DNA from: Bifidobacterium scardovii JCM 12489 = DSM 13734
Lineage (GTDB): Bacteria > Actinomycetota > Actinomycetes > Actinomycetales > Bifidobacteriaceae
NCBI RefSeq assembly: GCF_001042635.1
Contig: NZ_AP012331.1
Location: 124,001 to 188,000, forward strand
DNA length: 64,000 nt
Direction of reading: 5' to 3'
The translations under genes and the position numbers were made by a program. The notes under the pieces are model-generated. The model saw only the letters and a program-made list of their open reading frames with translations. It ran no database searches and was not told where the DNA came from. Position 1 is the stretch's first letter, and every line of letters starts with the position of its first letter. Positions 1-6,942 of the stretch are shown here, piece by piece.

Positions 1-1
1 G

Positions 2-103
2 ACGCCGGAACAGCTGCGGCGCCAGATCCGCAAGACCGTATTGCACGAGATCGGGCACTATTTCGGTTTCGACGACGAGTATCTGCACGCCCACGGCTAC
101 TGA
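2..103 (+). CDS. Zincin-like metallopeptidase, C-terminal end (partial)
   Basis: Only the last 33 codons are in the window, in frame 2, ending at TGA 101-103. They contain HEIGHYFGFDD, an HExxH zinc site followed by the extended GxxD metal ligands of the minigluzincin-like metallopeptidase family found in actinobacteria. The motif lies very close to the C terminus, as is usual for this family of about 120-150 residues. The substrate is unknown. The start lies before base 1. Confidence 0.75.
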   Translation, partial: TPEQLRRQIRKTVLHEIGHYFGFDDEYLHAHGY

Positions 104-217
104 TCTTCATGATTGCTGGTAGGAGTTGTTCCCAGCATTCTTCTCGTGCATATGGGGCTTTCAATCCAGCGAATTGACGGGTGCCGTATATCGCCGGCGC
201 TGGTTACGCTGTCGTCC

Positions 218-667
218 ATGACCATACGAATCGAGGCCTGCGATCACCTGCCCGATGACGCCCGCGCCATCCGCGAACGGGTGTTCATCCGTGAACGTGA
301 CTGGAGGCCGGAATTCGATGAATGGGATGCCGTATCCGTGCATTTGCTGGCATTCGAGCCGACCGATCCCGGCCGTGCCGTGGCGACCTGCCGGTTCTAT
401 GCCGACCCCGATCATCCCGATCAGCCGGGACGGTACATCATCGCGCGGCTGGCGGTATTGCCCGAGGCACAAGGGCAGCGTATCGGGTCGCGGCTGCTGG
501 CTGATGCGGAGCGGCGCATCGCCCGGCTCGGCGGGACCATGGCCGCCGTGCACTCGGAGAACGATCACTATGGTTTCTACGAGCAACGCGGTTACCGCCT
601 CACCGACGAGGTCTACGAAGGCGGCCGCCACGGTTGGTTGGTGAAGGATCTGCCCGGCCTCGCATGA
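218..667 (+). CDS. GNAT family N-acetyltransferase
   Basis: A 149-residue protein from the ATG at 218. Longer readings from 113 add an N terminus without family character. It has the GNAT order: an early helix with VFIRERDW, the central strand IARLAVLPEAQGQRIGSRLL holding the acetyl-CoA pyrophosphate loop (Q/RxxGxG/S), and the closing FYEQRGYR segment typical of ElaA/YjcF-type acetyltransferases. It would move an acetyl group from acetyl-CoA to a small molecule or protein amine that cannot be named from sequence. No Shine-Dalgarno is visible before 218, so translation may be leaderless. It is followed by the convergent hemolysin III gene. Confidence 0.8.
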   Translation: MTIRIEACDHLPDDARAIRERVFIRERDWRPEFDEWDAVSVHLLAFEPTDPGRAVATCRFYADPDHPDQPGRYIIARLAVLPEAQGQRIGSRLLADAERRIARLGGTMAAVHSENDHYGFYEQRGYRLTDEVYEGGRHGWLVKDLPGLA

Positions 668-727
668 AGGAAAGTCCTGTCTTCGCGCGATGCGCCGGAG
701 CCGGGTGGGCCCTGCGGTTCGCAAGGG

Positions 728-1720
728 CTACAGCGCGCAGACAATCAGATAGATCGCCACGACGTGGCAGGTGTACCCGATGACCGTGCCCAAGTGAAAC
801 ATCTCGTGAAACTCGAACCAGCCGGGAATGGGATTCGGCTTGTGCAGTGCGAAGCATACGGCTCCGGCGATATACGCGGCGCCACCGCACGCGATGAGCA
901 CGGTCGGCGCCGGGCCCACCGCGGGGGCCGCCCATAGCTGCGGGATAAGCGTCACCGGGGCCAGGCCAAGCACGACGTACACGGTGGTGAACACCCAGTT
1001 CGGGGTTTGCAGCCAGACGATGTGCAGTATCGTTCCGACCGCCGCGGTCACCCAGATCACCGTGAGATACGGGCGGCGGATCGCCGGGCTGAGCGCGAAG
1101 AGCACGGGCGTGTTGGTGCCGGCGATGATGAGGAAGATGTTCGAGTAATCGATGCCGCACAGCACGCGGGTCACTTTCGCGCTGCGCCACGGCACGACGT
1201 GCAGCAGCGCGCTGTTGCCGAACAGCAGCATGGCCGAGGCGCCGTACATCGCGCAGGCCGCCTTGACCGGGCCGGCCGGCGCGATGCAGATCAGCACGAT
1301 GGACGCCGCGATGCACAGCGGCAGCGTGATGAGGTGCAGCCATCCGCGCAGGCGCGGCTTGCGTTTGCCGAACGCATCGACGGGGACGATCCGGCGTTCG
1401 GCCGCCTTCAATGCGGATTTCGCCTGGCGATAGCGGGCCTTCGCGGCCTTGTAGCGGGCCAGCGCGCGATTGAGCGCGGCGTTGTTGGCGTCGGCGGTAT
1501 TGGCGGTGTTGGAGGAACGGGCAGCTTGGTTTATTGCAGTGGAAGCTGCTTCTTGCGCCGCTTGTGCGGGTTCCATCGCTCCGGGAATCGGTTCCGGGCG
1601 GAGTTTGGTGGACGGGGTGCGCGCGGGAGCGCCGTGCGGTTTTCCTCCCCGGATGCGCTGCGCCGGCAGACGGTGAAGCGCGGTTTGTTGTGTAACCGGC
1701 GTGCTGGTGGAAACACTCAT
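728..1720 (-). CDS. Hemolysin III / PAQR family membrane protein
   Basis: About 330 residues. The first ~110 are Ala/Lys-rich, probably a cytoplasmic helical extension. They are followed by seven hydrophobic segments. The PAQR/hemolysin III signature residues are present: S-x3-H in FGNSALLHVV, D in GIDYSNIFLI, and H-x3-H in EFHEMFHLGTVIGYTCH, which form the metal site of this superfamily. Start chosen at ATG 1720, preceded by GAGGTG at good spacing. A GTG nine bases upstream is part of that ribosome site. The role in bacteria is poorly defined; hemolysis is not implied. The long charged N-terminal extension is unusual against the usual ~220-residue length. Confidence 0.85.
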   Translation of the reverse strand: MSVSTSTPVTQQTALHRLPAQRIRGGKPHGAPARTPSTKLRPEPIPGAMEPAQAAQEAASTAINQAARSSNTANTADANNAALNRALARYKAAKARYRQAKSALKAAERRIVPVDAFGKRKPRLRGWLHLITLPLCIAASIVLICIAPAGPVKAACAMYGASAMLLFGNSALLHVVPWRSAKVTRVLCGIDYSNIFLIIAGTNTPVLFALSPAIRRPYLTVIWVTAAVGTILHIVWLQTPNWVFTTVYVVLGLAPVTLIPQLWAAPAVGPAPTVLIACGGAAYIAGAVCFALHKPNPIPGWFEFHEMFHLGTVIGYTCHVVAIYLIVCAL

Positions 1721-1931
1721 GCTAATCACCTCGGTATGGTCGGTGGCGCTCGCTCGACCATTAACTTACGCTACCGTAACCTAGTGTAGGCGGCAAGGGG
1801 AGGCGCGATTGATTATGGGGTGCACTTTTCAGCTATGGTTGGAAACGAGTGAATGCAATGTATGCCAACGGCGCTCATCGCACGGCCTGTATGCGGCACG
1901 CCGCTGCGGTGAGGCAGGGTAGGGAGGCGCC

Positions 1932-2720
1932 ATGAAACGAACCTCAGTGCACCGTGATCCGGAGCTGTTCCCCAAAGAGGTCCGGCGCTATGTTGCGGAT
2001 GGCAAGCTTTTCGACAGCAGTTCATCGCCTCAGGCCACCGTCTACTATGCGGACATCGAAGGCGGGTACTTTCTGAAAACCGCGCATGAGGGAGCGTTGC
2101 GGCACGAGGCAGTCATGACCTCGTATTTCCACGGCAAAGGGCTGGCCAGCGCCGTGCTGCATTACGGGCAGTGGAACGGGTGCGACTGGCTGCTGACGGC
2201 ACGCGTCCCCGGCGAGGATTGCACGGCTGCGCAGTATCTGGACAACCCCGAGCGGCTCGCCACTTTGCTGGGCGAACGGCTGCACGCGCTGCATGAGCTG
2301 CCGTGCGCCGACTGCCCCGTATCGGATCTCACCACTTCGTACCTGACGACCGCGGAACGCAATCATGGACTTGGCCGGCATGATCTTTCGTTCTACACCG
2401 AACGGTATGGGCATGCGGATGTCGATGACGTCTATGGCATAGTGAAATTGCAGGGCTCAAGCTTGCATGCCGATGTGCTGTTGCACGGGGACTACTGTCT
2501 GCCGAACGTTATTCTGGACGATTGGAGATTCGGCGGATTCGTGGACTTGGATTGCGCCGGCGTCGGCGACCGGCACGTCGACGTGTTCTGGGCGTTGTGG
2601 ACGTTGCGGTTCAACCTGCACACCGACGCATACGGAGACCGGTTCCTGGACGCCTATGGCCGTGATCTGATTGACGAGGAACGGCTGCGGACTGTCGCCG
2701 CCGTGGAGGTATTCGGATAG
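1932..2720 (+). CDS. APH(3')-type aminoglycoside/small-molecule phosphotransferase
   Basis: 262 residues of protein-kinase-like fold. It contains LHGDYCLPNVI (catalytic Brenner motif HGDxxxxN) near residue 188 and FVDLDCAGVGDRHVD (metal-binding D of the DxD/DFG-like motif) about 25 residues later, both diagnostic for the aminoglycoside phosphotransferase family. The ATG at 1932 is preceded by AGGGAGG with 4-5 bases spacing. It could phosphorylate an aminoglycoside or an endogenous metabolite. Bifidobacteria are intrinsically insensitive to aminoglycosides through poor uptake, so a resistance role is only inference. Monocistronic. Confidence 0.85.
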   Translation: MKRTSVHRDPELFPKEVRRYVADGKLFDSSSSPQATVYYADIEGGYFLKTAHEGALRHEAVMTSYFHGKGLASAVLHYGQWNGCDWLLTARVPGEDCTAAQYLDNPERLATLLGERLHALHELPCADCPVSDLTTSYLTTAERNHGLGRHDLSFYTERYGHADVDDVYGIVKLQGSSLHADVLLHGDYCLPNVILDDWRFGGFVDLDCAGVGDRHVDVFWALWTLRFNLHTDAYGDRFLDAYGRDLIDEERLRTVAAVEVFG

Positions 2721-3038
2721 GCTCAGGCTCGCCGCGGATGCGCGAGTCATTTCCGTGATCGTCATACCGGATGGGCTTGTGGAATCAAAAGTTCCTATAA
2801 CCCGCAATCTATCACAGTCGTATGACTGTGTGAATGGCGGGATGACTGTCATGTGACAGTCATGTGACTGTGTGAGGGACGTGCAAATCAGATGTTTCTC
2901 TGATGGGTCGTCTCGGTGCTTGCCGGTGACAGCCGAACGCGAATCGACGTGATCGAGGCAACTGATTCTGTTACTGCGGCCCTGCTTTTTGAGAAAGCGA
3001 AAGGGCTGGAACCTTTCGGTTCCAGCTCTTTGGTGCTG
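2721..3038. other. Intergenic stretch with nested ATGACTGT palindromes
   Basis: No credible gene. At 2806-2876 there is a cluster of CACAGTC/GACTGTG and ATGACTGT motifs in both orientations, including a perfect 22-bp palindrome at 2842-2863. It lies downstream of the phosphotransferase gene and outside the integrated element. It could be an operator group or the remains of a terminator. No adjacent gene start makes the target obvious. Confidence 0.5.
2997..3031 (-). terminator. Hairpin downstream of the displaced tRNA-Leu 3' end
   Basis: Arms AAAGGGCTGGAACC and GGTTCCAGCTCTTT around a TTTC loop form a 14-bp stem with one G-U. On the minus strand it lies just past the tRNA-Leu 3' remnant (3039-3061), where the tRNA's own terminator would have been before integration of the element. 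The U tract is weak. Confidence 0.5.
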
Positions 3039-3061
3039 GTGCGAGTGGGGGAGTTGAACCC
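3039..3061. other. att core, distal end (tRNA-Leu 3' remnant)
   Basis: This 23-base copy of the last bases of tRNA-Leu matches 11142-11165 except for one missing G in the G run. Read on the minus strand it continues into CCA directly after the acceptor stem and then into a hairpin, which suggests it is the original host 3' end with encoded CCA. The missing base fits drift in a copy no longer under selection. Confidence 0.75.
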
Positions 3062-3366
3062 TTGGGGACATGTTGCGATCAAGCCGTTTTCGTTGAAACT
3101 CCAACGATTCTAGGTCATTGCAAATCAATGATTTTCAACGGTTTCAGGTGCAAGATGTTGGATTTTCGTTGGATTATGAAGTTTGTCGGGCCCCGGTCAG
3201 GCCCCGGATATGACGAAAGCGCCTCGAATGTCACCATGAGGGGTGTCAATCGGGGTGCTTCGTTGATTCAACTCACTGGTGGCGGAGCGGTTACGGCATA
3301 CTATGCCATTTTGTGAATTTCGTCGGGCCCCAGTCAGGCCCGAACTGCTGCTTGCCTTGCCGATGG
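3062..3366. other. Left end of the element: possible integrase arm sites and short repeats
   Basis: No gene is supported. At 3157-3175 there is a tandem GTTGGATT...CGTTGGATT. A similar pair (GCTGGATT...CGTTGGATT) lies at 11050-11069 near the other end, with a further CGTTGGAT at 11080. They are candidates for integrase arm-type sites. GTCGGGCCCC(G/A)GTCAGGCCC occurs twice, around 3184 and 3323. Confidence 0.4.
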
Positions 3367-3630
3367 TTAGGCGAATTGTTTTAGGTATTCTTCGAGTTCG
3401 TCGGTGGGGCTGCTGGAAGTCTTGGTTTCCACTGTCGGGGTGGCTCTGTTGAGGTCTTTGAGGCTGGAGAGGTAGGCGGCGACGAGTCGTGTGGAGGGTT
3501 CCGCGCCCGCCTTGTCCATCTGGCGGGCCAAGGTGCGGGCCGTTTCCACGAGGGCGCTGTAACGGTCGTCCTTGTCGATTCGCAGCGCGTTTATGGTGCG
3601 GTTCACTGCCCTGATATGCGTCTGGCTCAT
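3367..3630 (-). CDS. Small phage protein, possibly small-terminase-like
   Basis: 87 residues from ATG 3630. A longer reading exists, but its extra N terminus looks like non-coding sequence. The protein is helical and charged, with RIDKDDRYSALVETARTLARQMDKAGAEPSTRLVAAYLSSLKDLNRA and an acidic tail. This layout resembles short small-terminase-like or DNA-binding proteins of actinophages, but no diagnostic motif is present. It is the last gene of the leftward block, next to the distal att site. If it recognises DNA, it could pick the element for packaging; that is inference only. Confidence 0.55.
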   Translation of the reverse strand: MSQTHIRAVNRTINALRIDKDDRYSALVETARTLARQMDKAGAEPSTRLVAAYLSSLKDLNRATPTVETKTSSSPTDELEEYLKQFA

Positions 3631-3733
3631 GGCCTGCGGCCTTTCAAATTGGGTGAAAAAGATGCGGAGGGAGAGGAAGTGGGGCCATGCGGATAGTGTC
3701 CCGTCGATGGCTGGTTTTGGGATTCTACCGCCC

Positions 3734-3919
3734 CTACCCCTTGTGTTCATAGATCGTTGGTTCCGGTCGCCGTGTGTTGGCGAGGCGTTCCAATCGTGCT
3801 AGGTGGTCGTTGGTTTCGAGTTGCTGGCGTGCGATGATGGCGAGCAGCTGCACGGTGGGCGTGGGCTGCTGGCTTACCGCGTCGTGTATCCATTCGGCTA
3901 TCTTCCCGTGGTCGCTCAT
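3734..3919 (-). CDS. Hypothetical small phage-element protein
   Basis: 61 residues from ATG 3919, with AGGA upstream at suitable spacing. The sequence is amphipathic and helical (HDAVSQQPTPTVQLLAII, RQQLETNDHLARLERLA), suggesting a short coiled coil. It lies between the capsid gene and the 87-residue gene on the same strand. I do not recognise a family. A longer 289-codon reading upstream is compositionally like a shadow of the capsid gene and is not supported. Confidence 0.5.
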   Translation of the reverse strand: MSDHGKIAEWIHDAVSQQPTPTVQLLAIIARQQLETNDHLARLERLANTRRPEPTIYEHKG

Positions 3920-3949
3920 TCGTCGTTCCTGTTTCCGGTTGTGTTGTGT

Positions 3950-4049
3950 GGCGGTGCCCGCCTTCCTCACGGGCACCGCCTGTTCGCTGCGGCGTTCGCC
4001 TGTCCAGTCCCACCCTCCGGCGCGCGGCCAAGGAGTGAAGCCGCGCGCC
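3950..4049 (-). terminator. Two GC-rich hairpins after the capsid gene
   Basis: Stem GGCGCGCGGC/GCCGCGCGCC (4019-4028 with 4040-4049) is followed on the minus strand by GGCGGTGCCCG/CGGGCACCGCC (3950-3960 with 3970-3980). Both sit between the capsid stop (4069) and the next start (3919). Neither has a clear U tract, so they may attenuate transcription or protect the capsid mRNA rather than fully terminate. Confidence 0.45.
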
Positions 4050-4068
4050 TTTGCCCTAACCCTGCGGC

Positions 4069-5220
4069 TTACTTGCCGGTGGTGGGCGCGGTGAGGTTGA
4101 GCTTGACTAGGCCGTGGGGCTTGTACACGTCGAGCGCGTAGCGGCTTTCGACTCGGGCGCGTACCGCGTTGCGGCTGAAGCCGGTGGCGGCGTCCCATTC
4201 GAGGCGCATCATGTTGTCGGTGCCGATGGCGAGGGAGTCGGCTCCGATGACCCAGCCGGTGCCTTGGGCCAGTCCTGGCACTTGTGCCACCTGATAGCCC
4301 CACATGGTGCGGTTGGTCGGGTCGATGACGTTGCCCATGTAGTAGTGGCCTTCGGCGTCCTTGCGGGTCTGGGCCTCCATCCAGTCGGCGCTGCTCAGTG
4401 CGATGACCTGCACTCCAACGCCGATGCTTTCGAGCTTGTTGATGCCGAGCATGATCGTGTCGAAGATGTTGTTGTGCCATTCCTGCGTCTGGGTGCCGGT
4501 CACGTGGTCGAGGCCGAGCAGGTGTGTGGCGGTGCCGTCGCCGTGCAGTATCTCGTTCTCGACGGTGTTGATGACCTCCAGCGTGAGGCGGGTGCCGAGC
4601 CACTGGCGGATGCTGGTGGCGTCCTCGAGCACGAAGCGGTCGATCTCGTCGGTGAGCACCGCCACCACTTTGAGGGTCTGGGTGTCGCGCACGAGGTTGA
4701 GCTTCTTGACGGGCTTCTCCTTGCCCACGGGCACGACGGCGGCGCTGCCCGAGTTTTCCACGGCGGTTTCGCGGATGATGTCGTACACGGGTTCGCGTCC
4801 CACGGCGGGCAGGTAGTCCACGAGTCGCGGCGGGATTTCCGCGCCCGCGTAGCTGGGCGTCGGCTTGCCGGGGTTGACGATGGGCACGGGCACGAGCGTG
4901 CTGCCCGCCTGAATGAGTCCCTTGACGCCGAACTTGCCGCTGTAGCTCATGGCCTGACGCGGGATGTCGGTGGCGAGGCTGCGCAGCGAGAGGCGGCCCG
5001 GCGTGGCGGCGTTTCGGCTGGACGTGTTCACTTCGTCCGTGTTCAGGTCGTTGACGCCCTTGAACAGGTCTACGCGCTCTTGCAGCTTCTTGGCCTTCTC
5101 GTAGCGTTCCTTGAGTTCCTTGCGTTCGGCCTCGGTGAGGTTCTCGCCGTTCGGGCCCGCCTTGGCCATGAGGGCCTTCATGGCCTTCTTCTCGGCGGCC
5201 AGCTGTTCCATGTATCCCAT
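4069..5220 (-). CDS. HK97-fold phage major capsid protein
   Basis: 383 residues from ATG 5220, with AAGGAG upstream. The first ~75 residues are a charged coiled coil (KKAMKALMAK, ERKELKERYEKAKKLQERVDLF) like the scaffolding delta domain of HK97-type capsids. The rest has the family pattern: PPRLVDYLPAVGREPVYDIIRE, strands around AVLTDEIDRFVLEDATSIRQWLGTRL, then DTIMLGINKLESIG and the late segment DAATGFSRNAVRARVESRYALDVYKPHGLVKL. The product would self-assemble into an icosahedral shell. No protease, portal or large terminase gene accompanies it. In a satellite, a private capsid would let the element make its own-sized particles with a helper phage's other parts. Confidence 0.85.
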   Translation of the reverse strand: MGYMEQLAAEKKAMKALMAKAGPNGENLTEAERKELKERYEKAKKLQERVDLFKGVNDLNTDEVNTSSRNAATPGRLSLRSLATDIPRQAMSYSGKFGVKGLIQAGSTLVPVPIVNPGKPTPSYAGAEIPPRLVDYLPAVGREPVYDIIRETAVENSGSAAVVPVGKEKPVKKLNLVRDTQTLKVVAVLTDEIDRFVLEDATSIRQWLGTRLTLEVINTVENEILHGDGTATHLLGLDHVTGTQTQEWHNNIFDTIMLGINKLESIGVGVQVIALSSADWMEAQTRKDAEGHYYMGNVIDPTNRTMWGYQVAQVPGLAQGTGWVIGADSLAIGTDNMMRLEWDAATGFSRNAVRARVESRYALDVYKPHGLVKLNLTAPTTGK

Positions 5221-5225
5221 TGTTC

Positions 5226-5360
5226 TTATCGCTCCTTGGTTTCGGTGGTGTCGATCTGGATGTTGTTGACGTATTCGGCCATGCGCAGCAGTTCGGGCAT
5301 CTCCCTGCGGCGCTTGATTCTGAAGATCAGTTTGCGGATGATTCCGGCGAGTTTCTTCAT
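5226..5360 (-). CDS. Small basic protein upstream of the capsid gene
   Basis: 44 residues from ATG 5360, chosen because AAGGAG lies five bases upstream. The longer reading to 5528 runs through a terminator hairpin and has no ribosome site. The N-terminal half is strongly basic (KKLAGIIRKLIFRIKRRRE), then comes an acidic/amphipathic end. It is six bases from the capsid start and probably cotranscribed. No family recognised. A nucleic-acid-binding or capsid accessory role is possible. Confidence 0.5.
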   Translation of the reverse strand: MKKLAGIIRKLIFRIKRRREMPELLRMAEYVNNIQIDTTETKER

Positions 5361-5425
5361 GCCGTCTCCTTTGTCCTTGTTGTTGATATTGATAACGGTT
5401 TCTCCTATCGGTTTCCAGACTACAG

Positions 5426-5466
5426 AAAAACCCGGCAACTTGTCGGGTAAATCGACAGTTACCGGG
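5426..5466 (-). terminator. Rho-independent terminator inside the element
   Basis: On the minus strand, arms CCCGGTAACTGTCG and CGACAAGTTGCCGGG (one bulged A, one G-U) are followed at once by five U. It lies between the 126-residue gene upstream and the small basic gene/capsid gene downstream, so it would separate the early block from the capsid transcript. The capsid would then need its own promoter or antitermination. Confidence 0.75.
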
Positions 5467-5583
5467 TGTGAACCGGGGTTCACTGGGTTTTCCGCTTGCT
5501 GGGCGGGCTTGCACGCTTGGTTTTCCACCTTGCGTGGCTCTTCATTCGTTTGATTCGGTGCCGGTAGGCGGCGGGTATGCGGG

Positions 5584-5964
5584 TCAGCATTCCAACACCG
5601 GCAATTCCGGGTAGCGGCGTTGCAGGTATTCGCATACCGCGCCGATGTCGTCCAGCCAGCGTTCGAGTTCCCCGCAATGGTTCGCTAGATCGCTTGGCTG
5701 GTCGGGGTCGGTGAACTGCCAGTAGTTGTTTCCTGACGGTTCCATGTAGAAGCTGAGCGCGGTCTGCGGGTCGCCTTCCGTGAACCATGAGATGTCAGCC
5801 TGGAAGTCCAGCCTGAAGTCGGGCTGGGTCGATCTGAACAGCACGATATCGCCTTGGTCTATATACTCCTCATGCACGAAGCCGGGCGTATGGTCGAGCA
5901 TGAGTTTGGGCTTCGGTGGCTCGTTCGTATCGCTGCTAGTGTTGGTGTCGGGATTATCGTTCAT
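5584..5964 (-). CDS. Hypothetical acidic element protein
   Basis: 126 residues from ATG 5964, with AAAGGA upstream. The first ~20 residues are Asn/Thr/Ser/Asp-rich and disordered. The rest is acidic with many aromatic residues (DFRLDFQADISWFTEGDPQT, ELERWLDDIGAVCEYLQRRYPELP). It looks like a compact alpha/beta protein, but I recognise no family. Its position, last before a terminator in the leftward block, is where satellites often keep helper-interference or accessory genes. Function is unknown. Confidence 0.6.
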   Translation of the reverse strand: MNDNPDTNTSSDTNEPPKPKLMLDHTPGFVHEEYIDQGDIVLFRSTQPDFRLDFQADISWFTEGDPQTALSFYMEPSGNNYWQFTDPDQPSDLANHCGELERWLDDIGAVCEYLQRRYPELPVLEC

Positions 5965-6218
5965 GGTGGTTCCTTTCTCGGTTCCGGCTACGTGGGTTGG
6001 CCGGAACCATTTGTTGATGGGTGTCCCGGTGTTGGTAGCGCCGGGACAACCGTTTTTCCTCATTTCCTGAACTGGCTGGATGCTTCGCTGCCTGCGGTTT
6101 GACGCCATGAAGGCAATCGGGCGTTTGGTTCTCCCGCCCGTATCCCCGCGTTCCGGCTGCTGCAACAATCGGAGCGTGTGGCAGATGGGATACGGGCGAG
6201 GGTTCGGCTATGGCTAGG
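5965..6218. other. Intergenic region within the element
   Basis: No start with a ribosome site is seen. A GTCCCGG/CCGGGAC hairpin around 6022-6050 is followed by a T run on the plus strand, opposite to the flanking genes. It may be a leftover or protect against antisense transcription. Confidence 0.35.
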
Positions 6219-6521
6219 TCATGGCCTCCCCCTTCCGCGTGGTCGTGGCCTGTCGTCGGGCTTCTCCCACTTCGGGTCTATATGCAGGGTCTCGGGCTGG
6301 AGCTCCTGCGCGAGCCGCAACAGGCTTGCCGATTGGACGGACGCTATGAGCGGGTCTGCGGGAACCTTGAAGCTCACATCCTTGGCGCCGCCCTTCATGG
6401 CGTATGCGGTGGCGCGTATCAGCTTGGCGGCGAGCGCCTTCGCCTCATGGCGGGGTTGGCTCATGTCCGCGATGAAGTGCGCGCTCAAGTCGCCTTTCCA
6501 TTGAGGGCCGATGTTCACCAT
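6219..6521 (-). CDS. Hypothetical element protein (100 aa)
   Basis: 100 residues from ATG 6521, with GGAAGGA seven bases upstream, starting immediately after the stop of the preceding 64-residue gene, so translation is probably coupled. It is mostly helical (SQPRHEAKALAAKLIRATAYAMKGGAK, ASVQSASLLRLAQELQPE) with a very basic Pro/Arg/Gly tail (PDDRPRPRGRGRP) that may bind nucleic acid. No family recognised. Confidence 0.6.
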   Translation of the reverse strand: MVNIGPQWKGDLSAHFIADMSQPRHEAKALAAKLIRATAYAMKGGAKDVSFKVPADPLIASVQSASLLRLAQELQPETLHIDPKWEKPDDRPRPRGRGRP

Positions 6522-6522
6522 G

Positions 6523-6717
6523 TCAATGTCCTTCCGGGGTGCGTGGATAGTTTTCTATGCCGTTTTCCGATAGGTCTCCCAATGCGACGGCTATCTGTTG
6601 TTGGGATCGGGCTATGTCGAGCAGCGCGAGTGTGGCGATGTAGGCGGTTTCCTCGAAGTCGAAACCATTCGGCTTATATGGATTGAAGCCCTTGATTAGC
6701 TTGTAGGTGTCCAGCAT
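6523..6717 (-). CDS. Hypothetical element protein (64 aa)
   Basis: 64 residues from ATG 6717, with AAAGGA upstream. Contains an aromatic N terminus (LDTYKLIKGFNPYKPNGFDFEETAYIATLALLDIARSQQQIAVALGDL) and a polar tail. It is the first gene after the octamer array and forms a tight pair with the next gene. Small proteins of this kind follow the replication origin in several satellites. No family is recognisable. Confidence 0.55.
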   Translation of the reverse strand: MLDTYKLIKGFNPYKPNGFDFEETAYIATLALLDIARSQQQIAVALGDLSENGIENYPRTPEGH

Positions 6718-6761
6718 GGCTATGTCTTTCCTTTCTGTTTTTTGCGAGCGCGGCGGTAAAA

Positions 6762-6938
6762 GTGTCTACGGTGTCTACACGTTGGAATCATTGGGGTTTC
6801 GGTGTCTACATGATGTGTCTACAAGTGTCTACAAGTGTCTACGCGAAGCCCGGCCACGTAGACACTTGTAGACACGTGTAGACGGTTCGTGTAGACACCG
6901 GGAACCCTTGCGGGAGTAGGTGTAGACACTGTAGACAC
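6762..6938. repeat. Mirror-symmetric array of twelve GTGTCTAC octamers (candidate origin)
   Basis: Six GTGTCTAC start at 6762, 6771, 6802, 6815, 6825 and 6835. Six inverse GTAGACAC start at 6858, 6868, 6878, 6891, 6922 and 6931; the one at 6878 has its last two bases changed. Start-to-start steps are 9, 31, 13, 10, 10 on the left and 10, 10, 13, 31, 9 on the right, a perfect mirror about 6850. The inner copies are one helical turn apart. The array lies directly downstream of the replication-type ATPase gene. A multimeric binding site for a replication or packaging protein is the natural reading. Confidence 0.85.
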
Positions 6939-6942
6939 TTTT

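Noticed and set aside
5361..5528. N-terminal extension of the small basic protein before the capsid gene
   Set aside because: The longer frame runs through a good terminator hairpin and has no ribosome site; ATG 5360 has AAGGAG five bases upstream.
4114..5553. A 479-codon plus-strand frame opposite the capsid gene
   Set aside because: It is antisense to a clear HK97 capsid gene with a ribosome site. Composition is Val/Ala/Gly/His-rich, as expected for a shadow frame.
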